A stretch of DNA of 64,000 bases. It comes from SSC4 sp964443225. GTDB taxonomy: Bacteria; Chloroflexota; Anaerolineae; SSC4; Amarolineaceae. The notes below the pieces were generated by a model. The model was given only the letters and a program-made list of their open reading frames with translations, was not told the origin of the DNA and did no database searches. The DNA is taken from the NCBI GenBank assembly GCA_964443225.1, contig CAYUCC010000014.1:1-64000 (forward strand), in the 5' to 3' direction. Below are positions 7,053 through 15,799 of the stretch, piece after piece. How positions within the stretch are numbered: position 1 is the stretch's first letter; each line of letters starts with the position of its first letter. The position numbers were made by a program, and so were the translations under genes.

Positions 7053-8936
7053 TTAGCCCACGTGACGCGCAGCGTGCGCGGCACGCCCCAGGAGTTCCTG
7101 GATGTGCGGCACCATGCCCGCCGGATTGGGATGAATGCCTTCCTGCAGGAGGGCACTCTCGTACAGGCTCTCGATTTCCAGAGCAACCAGTTCGGCCTGC
7201 TGATCGTGTGCCACCAGGTAGGCAAGGTCCTGCAGCAGCGGATGCGACCGGTTGAGCTCCAGAAGCTTTTTGGGCGCCTCGAAGGTCTGGTCCAGGAGAC
7301 GATACACGCGCTGAAGTTCCTGATCGGGCATGTTGCCGGGTGAGACCAACCGGCACGGGCTGCCGGTCAGGCGCGTCGAAGGACGTACTTCGCTCACGCG
7401 GTCCCCCAGAACCGCCACGAACCGGCTCACCAGGCGGTTGAAGTCGGCTTCGGGTATGGCGTCTGCGTCTGTGGGCTGGCTGTCACCTGCCTCGGGCAGT
7501 GGTTCCAGCTCGGCATGGCTCACGTTCTGCAGCGTCTTGCCGTCGACTTCGCGCAGATTCATGATCATGAAACTGTCGACCGGCTCCACCAGGTACAGCA
7601 CCTCCCAGCCGCGCTGTTTGAACGGGTCGAGGTGCGGGCTGTACTGGATCGACTGCAGGTCGTCACCCAGGCTGTAGTAAATGGCACGCTGTTCGGGTGG
7701 CATGCGCGCCACGTACTCGGCGAGCGTCGTCCAGTCATTTTCCCCTGTGGCCTGGCTCGAATGGAAGCGCAGCAGCGGCAGCAGCGGTTCCTTACCTGCC
7801 AGGTCGGTGGCCACCCCTTCTTTGAGGTAGATGCCAAATTCGCGCCAGAACTCCAGGTAGGTCTCCGGTTTTTCGGTCGCCAGGGTACCCAGTTCCTTGA
7901 CCAGGCGCCCCGTGAGGGCACGCTGGATCTGGTTCATCACGCGGCTGTTTTGCACGGTTTCGCGGGATACGTTGAGCGGGATATCCTCGGAATCGAGCAC
8001 CCCTTCGACGAACCGGAAATACGCGGGCAGTAAATCCTTGTTGTATTCCTGGATGAGCACGTGCCGCGAGTAGAGTTTGATGCCGTAGTCCTGGCGCATG
8101 CGCAGCACGCCCTGTTCCCGTTTGTGCGGCACGAACAGGATGCTGTGCAACTCGACCGGCGCGTCGGCCACGTAGTGCACGTGCAGCAGCGGTTTTTCGG
8201 CGTCCAACGTGAGTTGGCGATAGAACTCGTCGTACGCGTCGGCCTCGACGGTGCGCGGCGATTGGCGCCAGATCGGCGTGCGCTGGTTGGCCACCTGGTC
8301 TTCGATATAGATGGGGAAGGCCACGAAGTCCGAGTGCCGTTTGACGATCTGCTCCAGGCGCCAGCTGCTCATCAAATCGGTCGCATCTTCCTTCAGGTGC
8401 AGAATGACATCGGTTCCGCGGCCCGTCTTCTCAGCCGCGCCGACGGCATAGCTGCTGCTGCCGTCCGACGTCCATTCCGCCGCCTCGGACTCCGGTCGAT
8501 ACGACCGCGACTGCACGCGAATGCGGTCTGCCACCATGAAGGCCGAGTAGAAGCCTACCCCAAACTGGCCGATCAGCTCGGTCGCCGGACGCTGGTTGGC
8601 CTGCAGCTGCTTCAGGAAGGCGGCGGCTCCTGAGTACGCAATCGTACCCAGGTTCTCGACCAGCTCCTCCTGTGTCATACCGATGCCGGTATCGCTGACG
8701 GTCAGCGTCTGCGCGTCTTTGTCGAACGTAATGCGCACGGTGAGCTCCGCATCGGCATCCAGGACCGCAGGATTGGTCAGCATCTCGAACTGCACGCGGC
8801 TCAAGGCATCCGATGCGTTGGAAATCAACTCGCGCAGGAAGATCTCGCGGTCTGTGTACAGCGAGTGCACCAGGATGTGCAGCAGTTGTTGGATTTCCGC
8901 ACGAAATTCGTAGGATTGTGGTGTATGATTGTCCAT
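7053..8936 (-). CDS. htpG: Molecular chaperone HtpG (bacterial Hsp90)
   Basis: 627 residues from the ATG at 8936. The GHKL ATPase domain is clear: LRELISNASDAL, the SDTGIGMTQEEL motif, GTIAYSGAAAFL and GQFGVGFYSAFMVAD. The middle domain holds NVSRETVQNSRVM and a C-terminal dimerisation region follows. The longer frame from 8990 adds 18 residues unlike the family, while MDNHTPQSYEFRAE is the normal start. The ribosome-binding site is weak (GTGAGAG). No CIRCE operator was seen upstream. The gene stands alone and its stop codon touches a family B palindrome. Confidence 0.96.
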   Translation of the reverse strand: MDNHTPQSYEFRAEIQQLLHILVHSLYTDREIFLRELISNASDALSRVQFEMLTNPAVLDADAELTVRITFDKDAQTLTVSDTGIGMTQEELVENLGTIAYSGAAAFLKQLQANQRPATELIGQFGVGFYSAFMVADRIRVQSRSYRPESEAAEWTSDGSSSYAVGAAEKTGRGTDVILHLKEDATDLMSSWRLEQIVKRHSDFVAFPIYIEDQVANQRTPIWRQSPRTVEADAYDEFYRQLTLDAEKPLLHVHYVADAPVELHSILFVPHKREQGVLRMRQDYGIKLYSRHVLIQEYNKDLLPAYFRFVEGVLDSEDIPLNVSRETVQNSRVMNQIQRALTGRLVKELGTLATEKPETYLEFWREFGIYLKEGVATDLAGKEPLLPLLRFHSSQATGENDWTTLAEYVARMPPEQRAIYYSLGDDLQSIQYSPHLDPFKQRGWEVLYLVEPVDSFMIMNLREVDGKTLQNVSHAELEPLPEAGDSQPTDADAIPEADFNRLVSRFVAVLGDRVSEVRPSTRLTGSPCRLVSPGNMPDQELQRVYRLLDQTFEAPKKLLELNRSHPLLQDLAYLVAHDQQAELVALEIESLYESALLQEGIHPNPAGMVPHIQELLGRAAHAARHVG

Positions 8937-9008
8937 CAGATTCACTCTCACATCAAGTTGGATTAGCCAGCCGCTATTTTGCCACACCATCCAGGTTGGG
9001 ACAAAAAG

Positions 9009-11378
9009 TCACCACCGGTCCATGGATCGATCCGGGCGCGGTCGCCGGTGACGCACGATCGCCAGCAAAAGGACAAACGCCAGGGTGGCGCCGCTGATGA
9101 CGAGGCCGAGACGCACCGAGTCGGGCTGGTAGACCAGCTCGATCGTGCTGGTGCCCGGCGGTACGGGCACGCCGAGCAGCGTCAGGTCGGCCCGCCACAC
9201 CGGCACAGGCTGGGCTGCGGTGACCCCATTCGCTGCCAGGGTGGCGCGCCAACCGGGCATCCAGTTTTCGCTGACGACAAGCAGCCCGCCGTTTTCGCTG
9301 GTCACGTCGATGCGCAGCCGGTTGGGCGCCGATCGCGCCAACCGGACGTCGTTGGACCCGGGGGTCGTTGCCTGGCTCACCGCTTCGTCGCCTACGGCAC
9401 CTCCGTCCGGATCATCGGGCGGTGGCAGCAGCGCCGTCGTGTCGATGTCGAACGCCGGGTCAGCCAGGCGCATTTTGGCCGTGGCATCGTCGACCTGCAT
9501 CACCTGCGCAGTCACCCAGGCGCGTTGGGGCTCCTCCGTGAGGCGGTGCAGGTAGGTGGTCTCGTTGCCCTGGGGAAACTCCGCCAGGCGCACCGCCGGC
9601 CGCGGCGGGGTATCGGTCCACGTCAGAACGTGCTGCACACCGGTCAGGCGCCACAGCCGGTCCATGGGAAAATTGTCGAACAGGGTGGCATAACGGGCCA
9701 GGCGCAGCGGGCTTGCGCCCCAGACGTCTTCGACCTGCGCCAGCATCCCGTAGTTTTCGAACACGCGGTACTCGTTGTGCACACGGCCGCGCAGTCCCTG
9801 GGCTGCATCTCCCTGCTGCGCCGCTGCCGCCTGCACAGCGGCTGCCGGCGCCGGCAGGGCGACAGCCGCCGCTGCGCTGCCCGCGGTGGTGCTGGTGCCC
9901 CCATTGGTCACGAACAGGTCAACGACGCATAATGCCACGAGTAGACCCATCCGCCGCGATGACCAGCCGCCCGGCCACAGAATCGCCGCGAGCGCCACGG
10001 CAGCCATCAAGCTCACCGCGACCGGCAGGGCCAGCGCACCGGTATCCGCCGCGAGTCGTGGATGCGTGACCACAAACGCCGCCAGACCGAGAGTCACCAG
10101 GAGCACAAAACCTGCGGCGAGGCGCCGGCGCTGCGCCAGCGGAAGATGAACAACCTGTGCGGCACCACAGCCCGCCAATACACTCAACCCAAATGCCACC
10201 AGGTATGCGGCGCGTTCCTGGCCGCGGAACAGGTTCCATCCCGGCAGCCAGCGGTAGAACAACGGATATAAAAAGCTGTTTTGCCCGTAACTGACCAGCA
10301 GCGCCACGATCACCAGCACGCCAAAAAATGCAATCACACCCGCCGGCACCGCCAGCTGCACGCGGGTCCACCGGCGCGCCGGCAGGCTTACGATTGCCAA
10401 CAAAGCCAGGCCCAGCGCCGTGATGCCGGCGTAGAGGGGGGAAAAGAACGTCAGCACCGTGGGTACCAGCATCTGCCACGTGTCCGTGACAGGAAAACCG
10501 CCGCTGGCCTGGGCATAATCGACGCTGGCACGCACGCTGAGCCGTGTGAATTCGAGGCTCGGCAGCAGCTGTGCAGCGCAGAGACCGGCTGTCAGCGCAT
10601 AAAACAATGCGCTGCGGCCCAGCAGCATTCTTCGTTGGGCTGGGGTCGCGCCCGCCAGGCGTGGCCAGGTGACGAGCACCACGATCCACGCGGCGACCAC
10701 ATAACTCGTGTGCAAAAACGACTGGCCATGGCCGGCCAGAAAGGCACTGGCGTAGGCGAGGGCAGCGCCGACCCACCACCGCCACTGGTTGGCTTGGGCA
10801 ACACCGCGCCACAGCAGCCACAGAATCAACGGCAGCCAGATGACGGCGCGCAGAATCGCCAGCTGGAGGGGTGGGTAGCCGGTGAGGTAGCCGGAGAAGG
10901 CAAAGACGCAGCCCGCCAGAAAGGCCGGTCCGTGGCGGTTGGTCAGCGCACGAACCAACAGGTAAGTAAAGAACCCAGCCAGCGCCGTGTGAATGACGAC
11001 TTCCACCTGGAGCCAATACAAACGTGCGGCGGCTTCGTGCCAGGGCAGGGTCAGCCCCAGCACCAGGTTGCTCAGCGGGTAAAAAATGGCGGCCTGGACA
11101 TCGGCCAGGAAGGGGTGGCCGGCGTACGTGTACGGATTCCACAATGGCAGGCGACCGGCCAACAGTTCTGCACGCCAAAACAGGTTAAACGGTAGGAAGT
11201 GCTGGGTGAAATCGCCCGCCAGCAGTGTGTGGCGACCGAGCAGAACGGGCGCGTAGAACAGCGCAGCCAGCAGTGCGTAACCGAGAAGGGCAAACAAGGT
11301 GATCCGGCGCGGCGCGATGCGTAACCCGGCCCGATCTGCGCCGCCCGACGCGATTGTCCCATGAGGGATTTGTTTCAT
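9009..11378 (-). CDS. YfhO-family integral membrane protein
   Basis: 789 residues: a short basic N-terminus, about a dozen membrane helices in the first 500 residues, an extracytoplasmic beta-rich region, and a last helix before the basic end RHRRPRPDRSMDRW. The early segment with LLAGDFTQHFLPFNLFWRAE, followed by GRLPLWNPYTYAGHPF, is the diagnostic YfhO-type / GT-C-like loop with its acidic residue. YfhO of Bacillus takes part in glycosylation of lipoteichoic acid; the substrate here is unknown. The start at 11378 is preferred because a TATAAT box lies only six bases upstream, so the message is probably leaderless. Confidence 0.85.
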   Translation of the reverse strand: MKQIPHGTIASGGADRAGLRIAPRRITLFALLGYALLAALFYAPVLLGRHTLLAGDFTQHFLPFNLFWRAELLAGRLPLWNPYTYAGHPFLADVQAAIFYPLSNLVLGLTLPWHEAAARLYWLQVEVVIHTALAGFFTYLLVRALTNRHGPAFLAGCVFAFSGYLTGYPPLQLAILRAVIWLPLILWLLWRGVAQANQWRWWVGAALAYASAFLAGHGQSFLHTSYVVAAWIVVLVTWPRLAGATPAQRRMLLGRSALFYALTAGLCAAQLLPSLEFTRLSVRASVDYAQASGGFPVTDTWQMLVPTVLTFFSPLYAGITALGLALLAIVSLPARRWTRVQLAVPAGVIAFFGVLVIVALLVSYGQNSFLYPLFYRWLPGWNLFRGQERAAYLVAFGLSVLAGCGAAQVVHLPLAQRRRLAAGFVLLVTLGLAAFVVTHPRLAADTGALALPVAVSLMAAVALAAILWPGGWSSRRMGLLVALCVVDLFVTNGGTSTTAGSAAAAVALPAPAAAVQAAAAQQGDAAQGLRGRVHNEYRVFENYGMLAQVEDVWGASPLRLARYATLFDNFPMDRLWRLTGVQHVLTWTDTPPRPAVRLAEFPQGNETTYLHRLTEEPQRAWVTAQVMQVDDATAKMRLADPAFDIDTTALLPPPDDPDGGAVGDEAVSQATTPGSNDVRLARSAPNRLRIDVTSENGGLLVVSENWMPGWRATLAANGVTAAQPVPVWRADLTLLGVPVPPGTSTIELVYQPDSVRLGLVISGATLAFVLLLAIVRHRRPRPDRSMDRW

Positions 11379-11384
11379 GGGCCG

Positions 11385-11414
11385 ATTATACCACCCGAAT
11401 TGTGTCGTGGGCAA
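11385..11414 (-). promoter_or_regulatory. Promoter of the YfhO-like gene, leaderless
   Basis: On the minus strand TTGCCC (11414-11409), an 18-base spacer and TATAAT (11390-11385) end six bases before the ATG at 11378, so transcription should begin at or next to the start codon. Confidence 0.65.
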
Positions 11415-11437
11415 TGCGCACGGGGAGAACGCCACAG

Positions 11438-11504
11438 AACCTATCCGAATAACCGCGACGAGGCGGCTCTTTTGATGCACCTGCAGGGTTATTCGGTTAG
11501 GCTC
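11438..11504. repeat. Family B palindromic element, slightly diverged
   Basis: AACCTATCCGAATAAC at the left and GTTATTCGGTTAGGCTC (11488-11504) at the right differ from the 6986-7052 copy by a few bases. Position 11505 starts the reverse-complement stop codon of the next minus-strand gene, so this copy also abuts a stop. Confidence 0.8.
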
Positions 11505-11870
11505 TTAATAGCCCAGACTGCGAATCGCGTGTTCGTCGAAGCCAAAATGGTGCGCCAGCTCGTGAATCACCGTCTTGCGCACCTGTTCGCGAACCGCCTG
11601 AGGTGTGTGGCAGTACTGTTCGATGGGACCCTGGAAGATGGTGATCCGATCCGGTGGCACCAGGTTGTAGTGTGCGCCGCGTTGAGTCAGGGGGACGCCT
11701 TCGTACAGACCAAACAGCGTGTAGCCCGGTCTGACCCTGGAGCGCTGCAATTGGGCCGATGTCGGCCACGGCTGCACCGTAATCGCAACGTTGTCCAGGT
11801 AACCCAGAATCTGATCGGGGAGATCGGCGACCGCTTCGCCAACCAGGGCTTCGAACTCATGTGGTGTCAT
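11505..11870 (-). CDS. Small zincin-like metallopeptidase family protein (HExxH)
   Basis: 121 residues. The C-terminal part carries HELAHHFGFDE, the extended HExxHxxGxxD/H zinc-binding motif of the small minimal metallopeptidases often annotated DUF1025. The N-terminal MTPHEFEALVGEAVADLP fits that family, whereas the longer frame from 12122 is a shadow of fabH. Translation starts within the fabH stop (ATGA at 11867-11870), so the gene is the third member of a fabF-fabH operon. Its substrate is unknown and its link to lipid synthesis is only positional. It ends at a family B palindrome. Confidence 0.88.
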   Translation of the reverse strand: MTPHEFEALVGEAVADLPDQILGYLDNVAITVQPWPTSAQLQRSRVRPGYTLFGLYEGVPLTQRGAHYNLVPPDRITIFQGPIEQYCHTPQAVREQVRKTVIHELAHHFGFDEHAIRSLGY

Positions 11871-13105
11871 GGCTCGCTGCCGTTGGTATTGGACGGTGGG
11901 GTGGCTGGTGACGAGCCATTGGTGGCCGGTGCATCGGGGCGCTGGCGCCCGATGCGAATACGGCGCAGCGGTTCGGGCATCTCGATTTCGGGCAGTTCGA
12001 TACTGGCACCCTTGCGAATGAGCCGGCGCACCGTGGACTGGGCGCGGGCTGCGCTGTAATTGCCCTGGCGCTGTGCCGTCTGCCACCACTTGTGCGGTGT
12101 CGCTGTGACCGGTGCACCCCACTTGAGCGCCGCAGCAGCCCAGGTCAGGCCGGCACCAAAACTGACGAAGACCAGGTTATCATTGCGCCGGATACGGCCG
12201 GATTCGATGGCTTCGCACAGAGCAATCGGGATCGATGCGGTGGAGGTATTGCCGTAACGATCCACGTTGACGAACACCTTTTCCGGTGGAATCTTGAGCT
12301 GGTTGATGACCGCCGACTCGATGATGCGGGCATTGGCCTGGTGGGGGATGATGAGGTCGATGTCGTCCAACGTCAGGCCTGCTTTGGCCACCACATCGCG
12401 GGTGGCGCTGGCCATCACGCGTGTGGCAAAACGAAACACAGCGCGGCCATCCATCTGTACGTAGTGCTGGCGTGCCCCCACCGTTTCGATCGATGTGGGT
12501 AGTTTGCTGCCGCCGGCGGGCAGGATCAAGGCATCACCACCCGACCCATCTGAGCCGAGCACGCTGGATAGGATTCCCCCCGGCTCTTCGCTGGCCGTGA
12601 CCAGGACCGCACCGGCGCCATCACCAAAGAGCACACACGTATTGCGGTCGCTCCAATCCACAAAGCGCGAGAGGGTTTCGCTGCCCACGACGAGGATTGT
12701 TTGTGCAGCGCCGGTTGCGATCATGCTGTTGGCCAGCGTCAGGGCATAGACGAACCCCGAACACGCGGCACTCAGGTCGAAGGCGCCGGCGCGGCGTGCG
12801 CCCAAAGCATCCTGCACCAGGCACGCTGTGGCGGGGAACTGGTGCTCAGGAGATGTCGTGGCACAGATGACCAGATCGACGTCGCCGGCATCAACGTTGG
12901 CTCGATCGAGGGCGGCGGCCGCTGCGCGTGTGGCCAGTGACGCCGTCGTCTCTTTGGGACTGTGTACGATGCGGCGCTCACGGATACCGGTGCGCGAAAC
13001 GATCCATTCGTCGGTGGTATCGACGATCTCTTCGATATCTTTGTTGGTCAGCACCCGGTCAGGGACATACGAGCCCCAACCGACGATCTGCGCGTATCGA
13101 GTCAT
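11867..13105 (-). CDS. fabH: 3-oxoacyl-ACP synthase III with C-terminal extension
   Basis: 412 residues. It condenses an acyl-CoA primer with malonyl-ACP to begin fatty acid synthesis. The Cys-His-Asn triad is visible: Cys115 in SAACSGFVYA, His255 in IIPHQANAR and Asn286 in YGNTSTAS. The catalytic core ends near residue 330 (GAALTWAAAALKWG-like end); about 82 additional residues follow, basic at first (TVRRLIRKGAS, RRIRIGRQRP) and then rich in Pro, Ser, Thr and Asn. Normal FabH is about 320-330 residues. The gene is coupled to fabF by an ATGA overlap at 13102-13105 and to a metallopeptidase at its own stop. Confidence 0.93.
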   Translation of the reverse strand: MTRYAQIVGWGSYVPDRVLTNKDIEEIVDTTDEWIVSRTGIRERRIVHSPKETTASLATRAAAAALDRANVDAGDVDLVICATTSPEHQFPATACLVQDALGARRAGAFDLSAACSGFVYALTLANSMIATGAAQTILVVGSETLSRFVDWSDRNTCVLFGDGAGAVLVTASEEPGGILSSVLGSDGSGGDALILPAGGSKLPTSIETVGARQHYVQMDGRAVFRFATRVMASATRDVVAKAGLTLDDIDLIIPHQANARIIESAVINQLKIPPEKVFVNVDRYGNTSTASIPIALCEAIESGRIRRNDNLVFVSFGAGLTWAAAALKWGAPVTATPHKWWQTAQRQGNYSAARAQSTVRRLIRKGASIELPEIEMPEPLRRIRIGRQRPDAPATNGSSPATPPSNTNGSEP

Positions 13106-14376
13106 GTCCGGTTCTCCTCATGGGTACCCGCAACGTGCCCGTTGCGCCAGCTGCGGACGATGATCGAGGCGTTGTGCCCGCCAAAGCCGAACGAATTGGA
13201 TAGCGCCGTATTGACGACAGCACGCCGGGCGTGGTTGGGCGTGTAGTCGAGGTCACACTCCGGATCGGGTGTGTCGTAGTTGATGGTCGGTGGAATGATG
13301 CCCTCTTCCATGGTCTTGAGGCAGGCGATGACTTCGAATGTACCCGCGCCGCCGAGCATGTGCGCCGACATCGACTTGGTCGAGCTGATGGGGATGTTGT
13401 AGGCGTGTTCACCCAGCACCGTTTTGATGGCCAGCGTTTCACCCCTGTCGTTGAGGCGGGTACTCGTACCGTGGGCATTGATGTAGTCGATTTCTTCGGC
13501 ACGAATCGCGGCGCGCCGGAGCGCGGCGCGCATGGCGACGACGGCGCCGCGACCATCTTCCGCCGGAGCCGCCATGTGGTAGGCATCCGCACTGCCACCG
13601 TAGCCCAGGTATTCACCGTAGATATGTGCACCGCGCGCCAGGGCATGTTCGAGCGTCTCGAGGACCACGATGGCAGCCCCTTCGCCCATGATGAAACCAT
13701 CACGGTCGGCATCGAACGGACGGCAGGCGCGCTGGGGTTCGTCGTTACGTGTCGACATGGCGCCCATGGCCTCGAAGCCCCCCACGCACAAAGGGTGCAT
13801 GGCGGCTTCGGCGCCACCCGCCAGCATCACGTCGGCGTCGCCGCGGCGAATGATCTCGGCGGCTTCGCCAACAGACGTCGTGCCGGTCGCACAGGCCGAG
13901 ATCGTCGCCATGTTGGGGCCACGCGCACCGAGCTGAATGGCGATGTGGCCACCCGCACTGTCGACCAGCATGGCCGGAATGAAAAAAGGGCTGATGCGCC
14001 GCAGGCCGCGGGTCTGCATGACTTCGTGCTGATTCAGAATGGTTTGGATACCGCCGACCGCCGAGGAGATGAAGACACCCACGCGGTCGCGGTCCTCATG
14101 CGTCATATCCAGGCGGGCGTCGGCCAGCGCTTCCTGGGCAGCAGCCCAGGCGAAGTGGATGTACTGGTCGAGGCGGCGTGCTTCGCGCGAGTCCATGTAT
14201 CTGGTTGCTTCGAACCCCTTAACTTCGCCCGCGATCTGCGTCTTGAACGGCGAGGGATCGAATGACTGGATACGGTCGACCCCACTCCGCCCGGCGATCA
14301 GGGCGGCCCACGACGTGGGGACGTCGAGACCAAGGGGAGAAATGGTGCCGAGACCCGTGAACACGACTCGCGTCAT
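13102..14376 (-). CDS. fabF: 3-oxoacyl-ACP synthase II
   Basis: 424 residues. It elongates acyl-ACP by condensation with malonyl-ACP. The catalytic triad is Cys162 in TISACATGTTS, His302 in INAHGTSTRLND and His339 in STKSMSAHMLGGAG, with Lys334 also conserved. The start ATG at 14376 (MTRVVFTGLGTISPLG) has an AAGGAA site and fits the family; the longer frame adds 13 unrelated residues. It is the first gene of the fabF-fabH-metallopeptidase operon and overlaps fabH by four bases. No acpP, fabD or fabG lies nearby. Confidence 0.95.
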   Translation of the reverse strand: MTRVVFTGLGTISPLGLDVPTSWAALIAGRSGVDRIQSFDPSPFKTQIAGEVKGFEATRYMDSREARRLDQYIHFAWAAAQEALADARLDMTHEDRDRVGVFISSAVGGIQTILNQHEVMQTRGLRRISPFFIPAMLVDSAGGHIAIQLGARGPNMATISACATGTTSVGEAAEIIRRGDADVMLAGGAEAAMHPLCVGGFEAMGAMSTRNDEPQRACRPFDADRDGFIMGEGAAIVVLETLEHALARGAHIYGEYLGYGGSADAYHMAAPAEDGRGAVVAMRAALRRAAIRAEEIDYINAHGTSTRLNDRGETLAIKTVLGEHAYNIPISSTKSMSAHMLGGAGTFEVIACLKTMEEGIIPPTINYDTPDPECDLDYTPNHARRAVVNTALSNSFGFGGHNASIIVRSWRNGHVAGTHEENRT

Positions 14377-14490
14377 AGAGAGTTCCTTCCTATTCCTCAC
14401 GACAGACGCCGCCACGTGGACTTACGGTCACCGGCGACCGCATATGCCCCACGCTGGGCGGCGTCTTGCAGGGACGATCAAAATCATCCT

Positions 14491-14496
14491 ATTATA
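14491..14496 (-). promoter_or_regulatory. Probable extended -10 of the fabF operon promoter
   Basis: On the minus strand the box is TATAAT preceded by TGT, an extended -10. No good -35 hexamer is visible at the usual distance. The leader would be about 108 bases. Confidence 0.4.
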
Positions 14497-14549
14497 ACAC
14501 GGAGAACCCCCAAAAGACGCGGTGCGATCGATCGAATTAGCCGCGAGTT

Positions 14550-14628
14550 AGGGCTTGAAAAGAACAACTTCCCGTGATTTGCGGCGAATACCGACCAGTT
14601 TGCAGGAAGTTATTCCTTTACAAGCCCT
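14550..14628 (-). repeat. Family A palindromic element, inverted orientation
   Basis: AGGGCTTGAAAAGAACAACT at the left and AGTTATTCCTTTACAAGCCC at the right, 79 bp in all. The asymmetric centre, read on the minus strand, resembles the centre of the 52239-52318 copy, including CCTGCAAA and ATTCGCCGCAAA, so this copy is inverted relative to the others. It does not abut a stop codon. Confidence 0.8.
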
Positions 14629-14675
14629 CAGAATGTTCAATTTGGCCCGGATGTGAAGAAGATTTAACTGTACCT

Positions 14676-14706
14676 TTGCCAGGGCTTAACCTGGTTCTGG
14701 TACGAT
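14676..14706 (+). promoter_or_regulatory. Possible promoter of the double-thioredoxin gene
   Basis: TTGCCA (14676-14681), a long 19-base spacer and TACGAT (14701-14706) preceded by the extended element TGG. The leader would be about 150 bases. Confidence 0.4.
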
Positions 14707-14863
14707 GCGTCTCAGGTACTGTCGCGGCCGCACGGTTGCCACACACCGTGCGGCCGTGGACCGTCTTCGCATGTGTCTGCTCACACGGCTGTAACCATCC
14801 GAATCCACCTTGCGTCTAATCCCACAGGAAAATCCAATCGATGACTACGACGGAGGTGATGCT

Positions 14864-15598
14864 TTGACATTCGATGCACCGATTCACGCCAACGCGCAAT
14901 CACTCGATCGTGTGCTGGGTGCCGGGTTACCGGTGATGCTGGTATTCGTGACACCCAACTGTGCGCCGTGTGAGACGCTCGGTCCGGCGTTGAAGGAGAT
15001 AGCTCGCACGTATGCCGGTGACGCCCTCGTCGTCAAGATCGACGCTGTTGAAAACGCGGCTGTGGCGCAGCGCTTTGAGGTTACTGCGGTTCCGTCCGCA
15101 CTGTTCATCAAGGATGGGCAGGTGGCAGACCAGGTCGTCGGCGCAGCGCCAGCGCAAGGTCTGCAAGCCCACCTGGCGTTCGTTCTGGGGCGGGGTGACC
15201 GTCCGCCGACGACGGCAGGCCCCAGTGTGCGATTGGCCGCTCCATCGCCATCGCCGGCTGGAACCACAACCCCCAGCAGCCCAGTCACTGTTTCTGACGG
15301 TGACTTCGATCAGGTGGTTCTGCGCAGCAGCCAGCCGGTGCTGGTCGATTTTTGGGCGGCGTGGTGCGGCCCGTGCCGGATGGTGGCCCCTTCGGTAGAA
15401 CAACTGGCCCGTGAGTTCGCTGGGCGCGCCGTGGTGGCCAAACTCGACGTCGATGCCAACCCGCGCACCGCGGGCCGCTACAACATCCGCGGTATCCCCA
15501 GCCTGTTGATCTTTCGTAACGGCCAGGTGGTCGATCAGATCATGGGCGCACAATCGCTGCAGGTTCTGCGCCAGCGCCTGGCCGCAGCGGTCAACTAA
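14864..15598 (+). CDS. Tandem double-domain thioredoxin
   Basis: 244 residues from a TTG at 14864, chosen because a near-perfect GGAGGTGAT ribosome-binding site (14852-14860) lies at ideal spacing; a frame from TTG 14810 has none. Two thioredoxin folds lie in tandem. The first (about 1-105) has the atypical active site TPNCAPCETLG, the second (about 140-244) the classical AAWCGPCRMVAP. A Pro/Ser/Thr-rich linker joins them. Each has the cis-proline loop (AVPSALF and GIPSLLI). The protein should act as a cytoplasmic thiol-disulphide reductant; the first domain may be a regulatory or altered-potential module. Its stop codon overlaps a family A element. Confidence 0.93.
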   Translation: MTFDAPIHANAQSLDRVLGAGLPVMLVFVTPNCAPCETLGPALKEIARTYAGDALVVKIDAVENAAVAQRFEVTAVPSALFIKDGQVADQVVGAAPAQGLQAHLAFVLGRGDRPPTTAGPSVRLAAPSPSPAGTTTPSSPVTVSDGDFDQVVLRSSQPVLVDFWAAWCGPCRMVAPSVEQLAREFAGRAVVAKLDVDANPRTAGRYNIRGIPSLLIFRNGQVVDQIMGAQSLQVLRQRLAAAVN

Positions 15599-15754
15599 GG
15601 GCTTGTCAAAGAATAACTTCCGGTATTATGACTGGAATTCGCCGCTCCGAAGGCGGTGGCGATTGCACAGTTGCCATCTTTTTGGAAAGATGGCAACTGT
15701 GCAACCGCCAAATTCGATCTAAAAAACACGGTAAGTTAATCTTTTACAAGCCCC
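15598..15754 (+). repeat. Family A palindromic element enlarged by an internal hairpin
   Basis: Arms AGGGCTTGTCAAAGAATAAC (from 15598, sharing the last A of the TAA stop) and the complementary end at 15733-15753. The centre keeps GGAATTCGCC but then contains a nested inverted repeat in which TTGCACAGTTGCCATCTTT (15663-15681) pairs with its complement ending at 15703. The element is 157 bp instead of about 80. Confidence 0.8.
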
Positions 15755-15783
15755 AAAAAGGGGCCGGCTGTGCAGCCGGCCCC
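15755..15783 (-). terminator. Intrinsic terminator of the superoxide dismutase gene
   Basis: A 10-bp GC stem, GGGGCCGGCT (15760-15769) with AGCCGGCCCC (15774-15783) around a GTGC loop. On the minus strand it is followed by five T. It sits between the sod stop and the family A element. Confidence 0.9.
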
Positions 15784-15799
15784 TGACGAAATCACCAAT

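Noticed and set aside
8937..9008. CIRCE-type heat-shock operator upstream of htpG
   Set aside because: No TTAGCACTC-N9-GAGTGCTAA pattern or other clear inverted repeat is present.
8979..11195. Long plus-strand open frames opposite the YfhO-like gene
   Set aside because: They are rich in Gln, His, Arg and Gly, the typical composition of antisense frames, and the opposite strand encodes a clear membrane protein.
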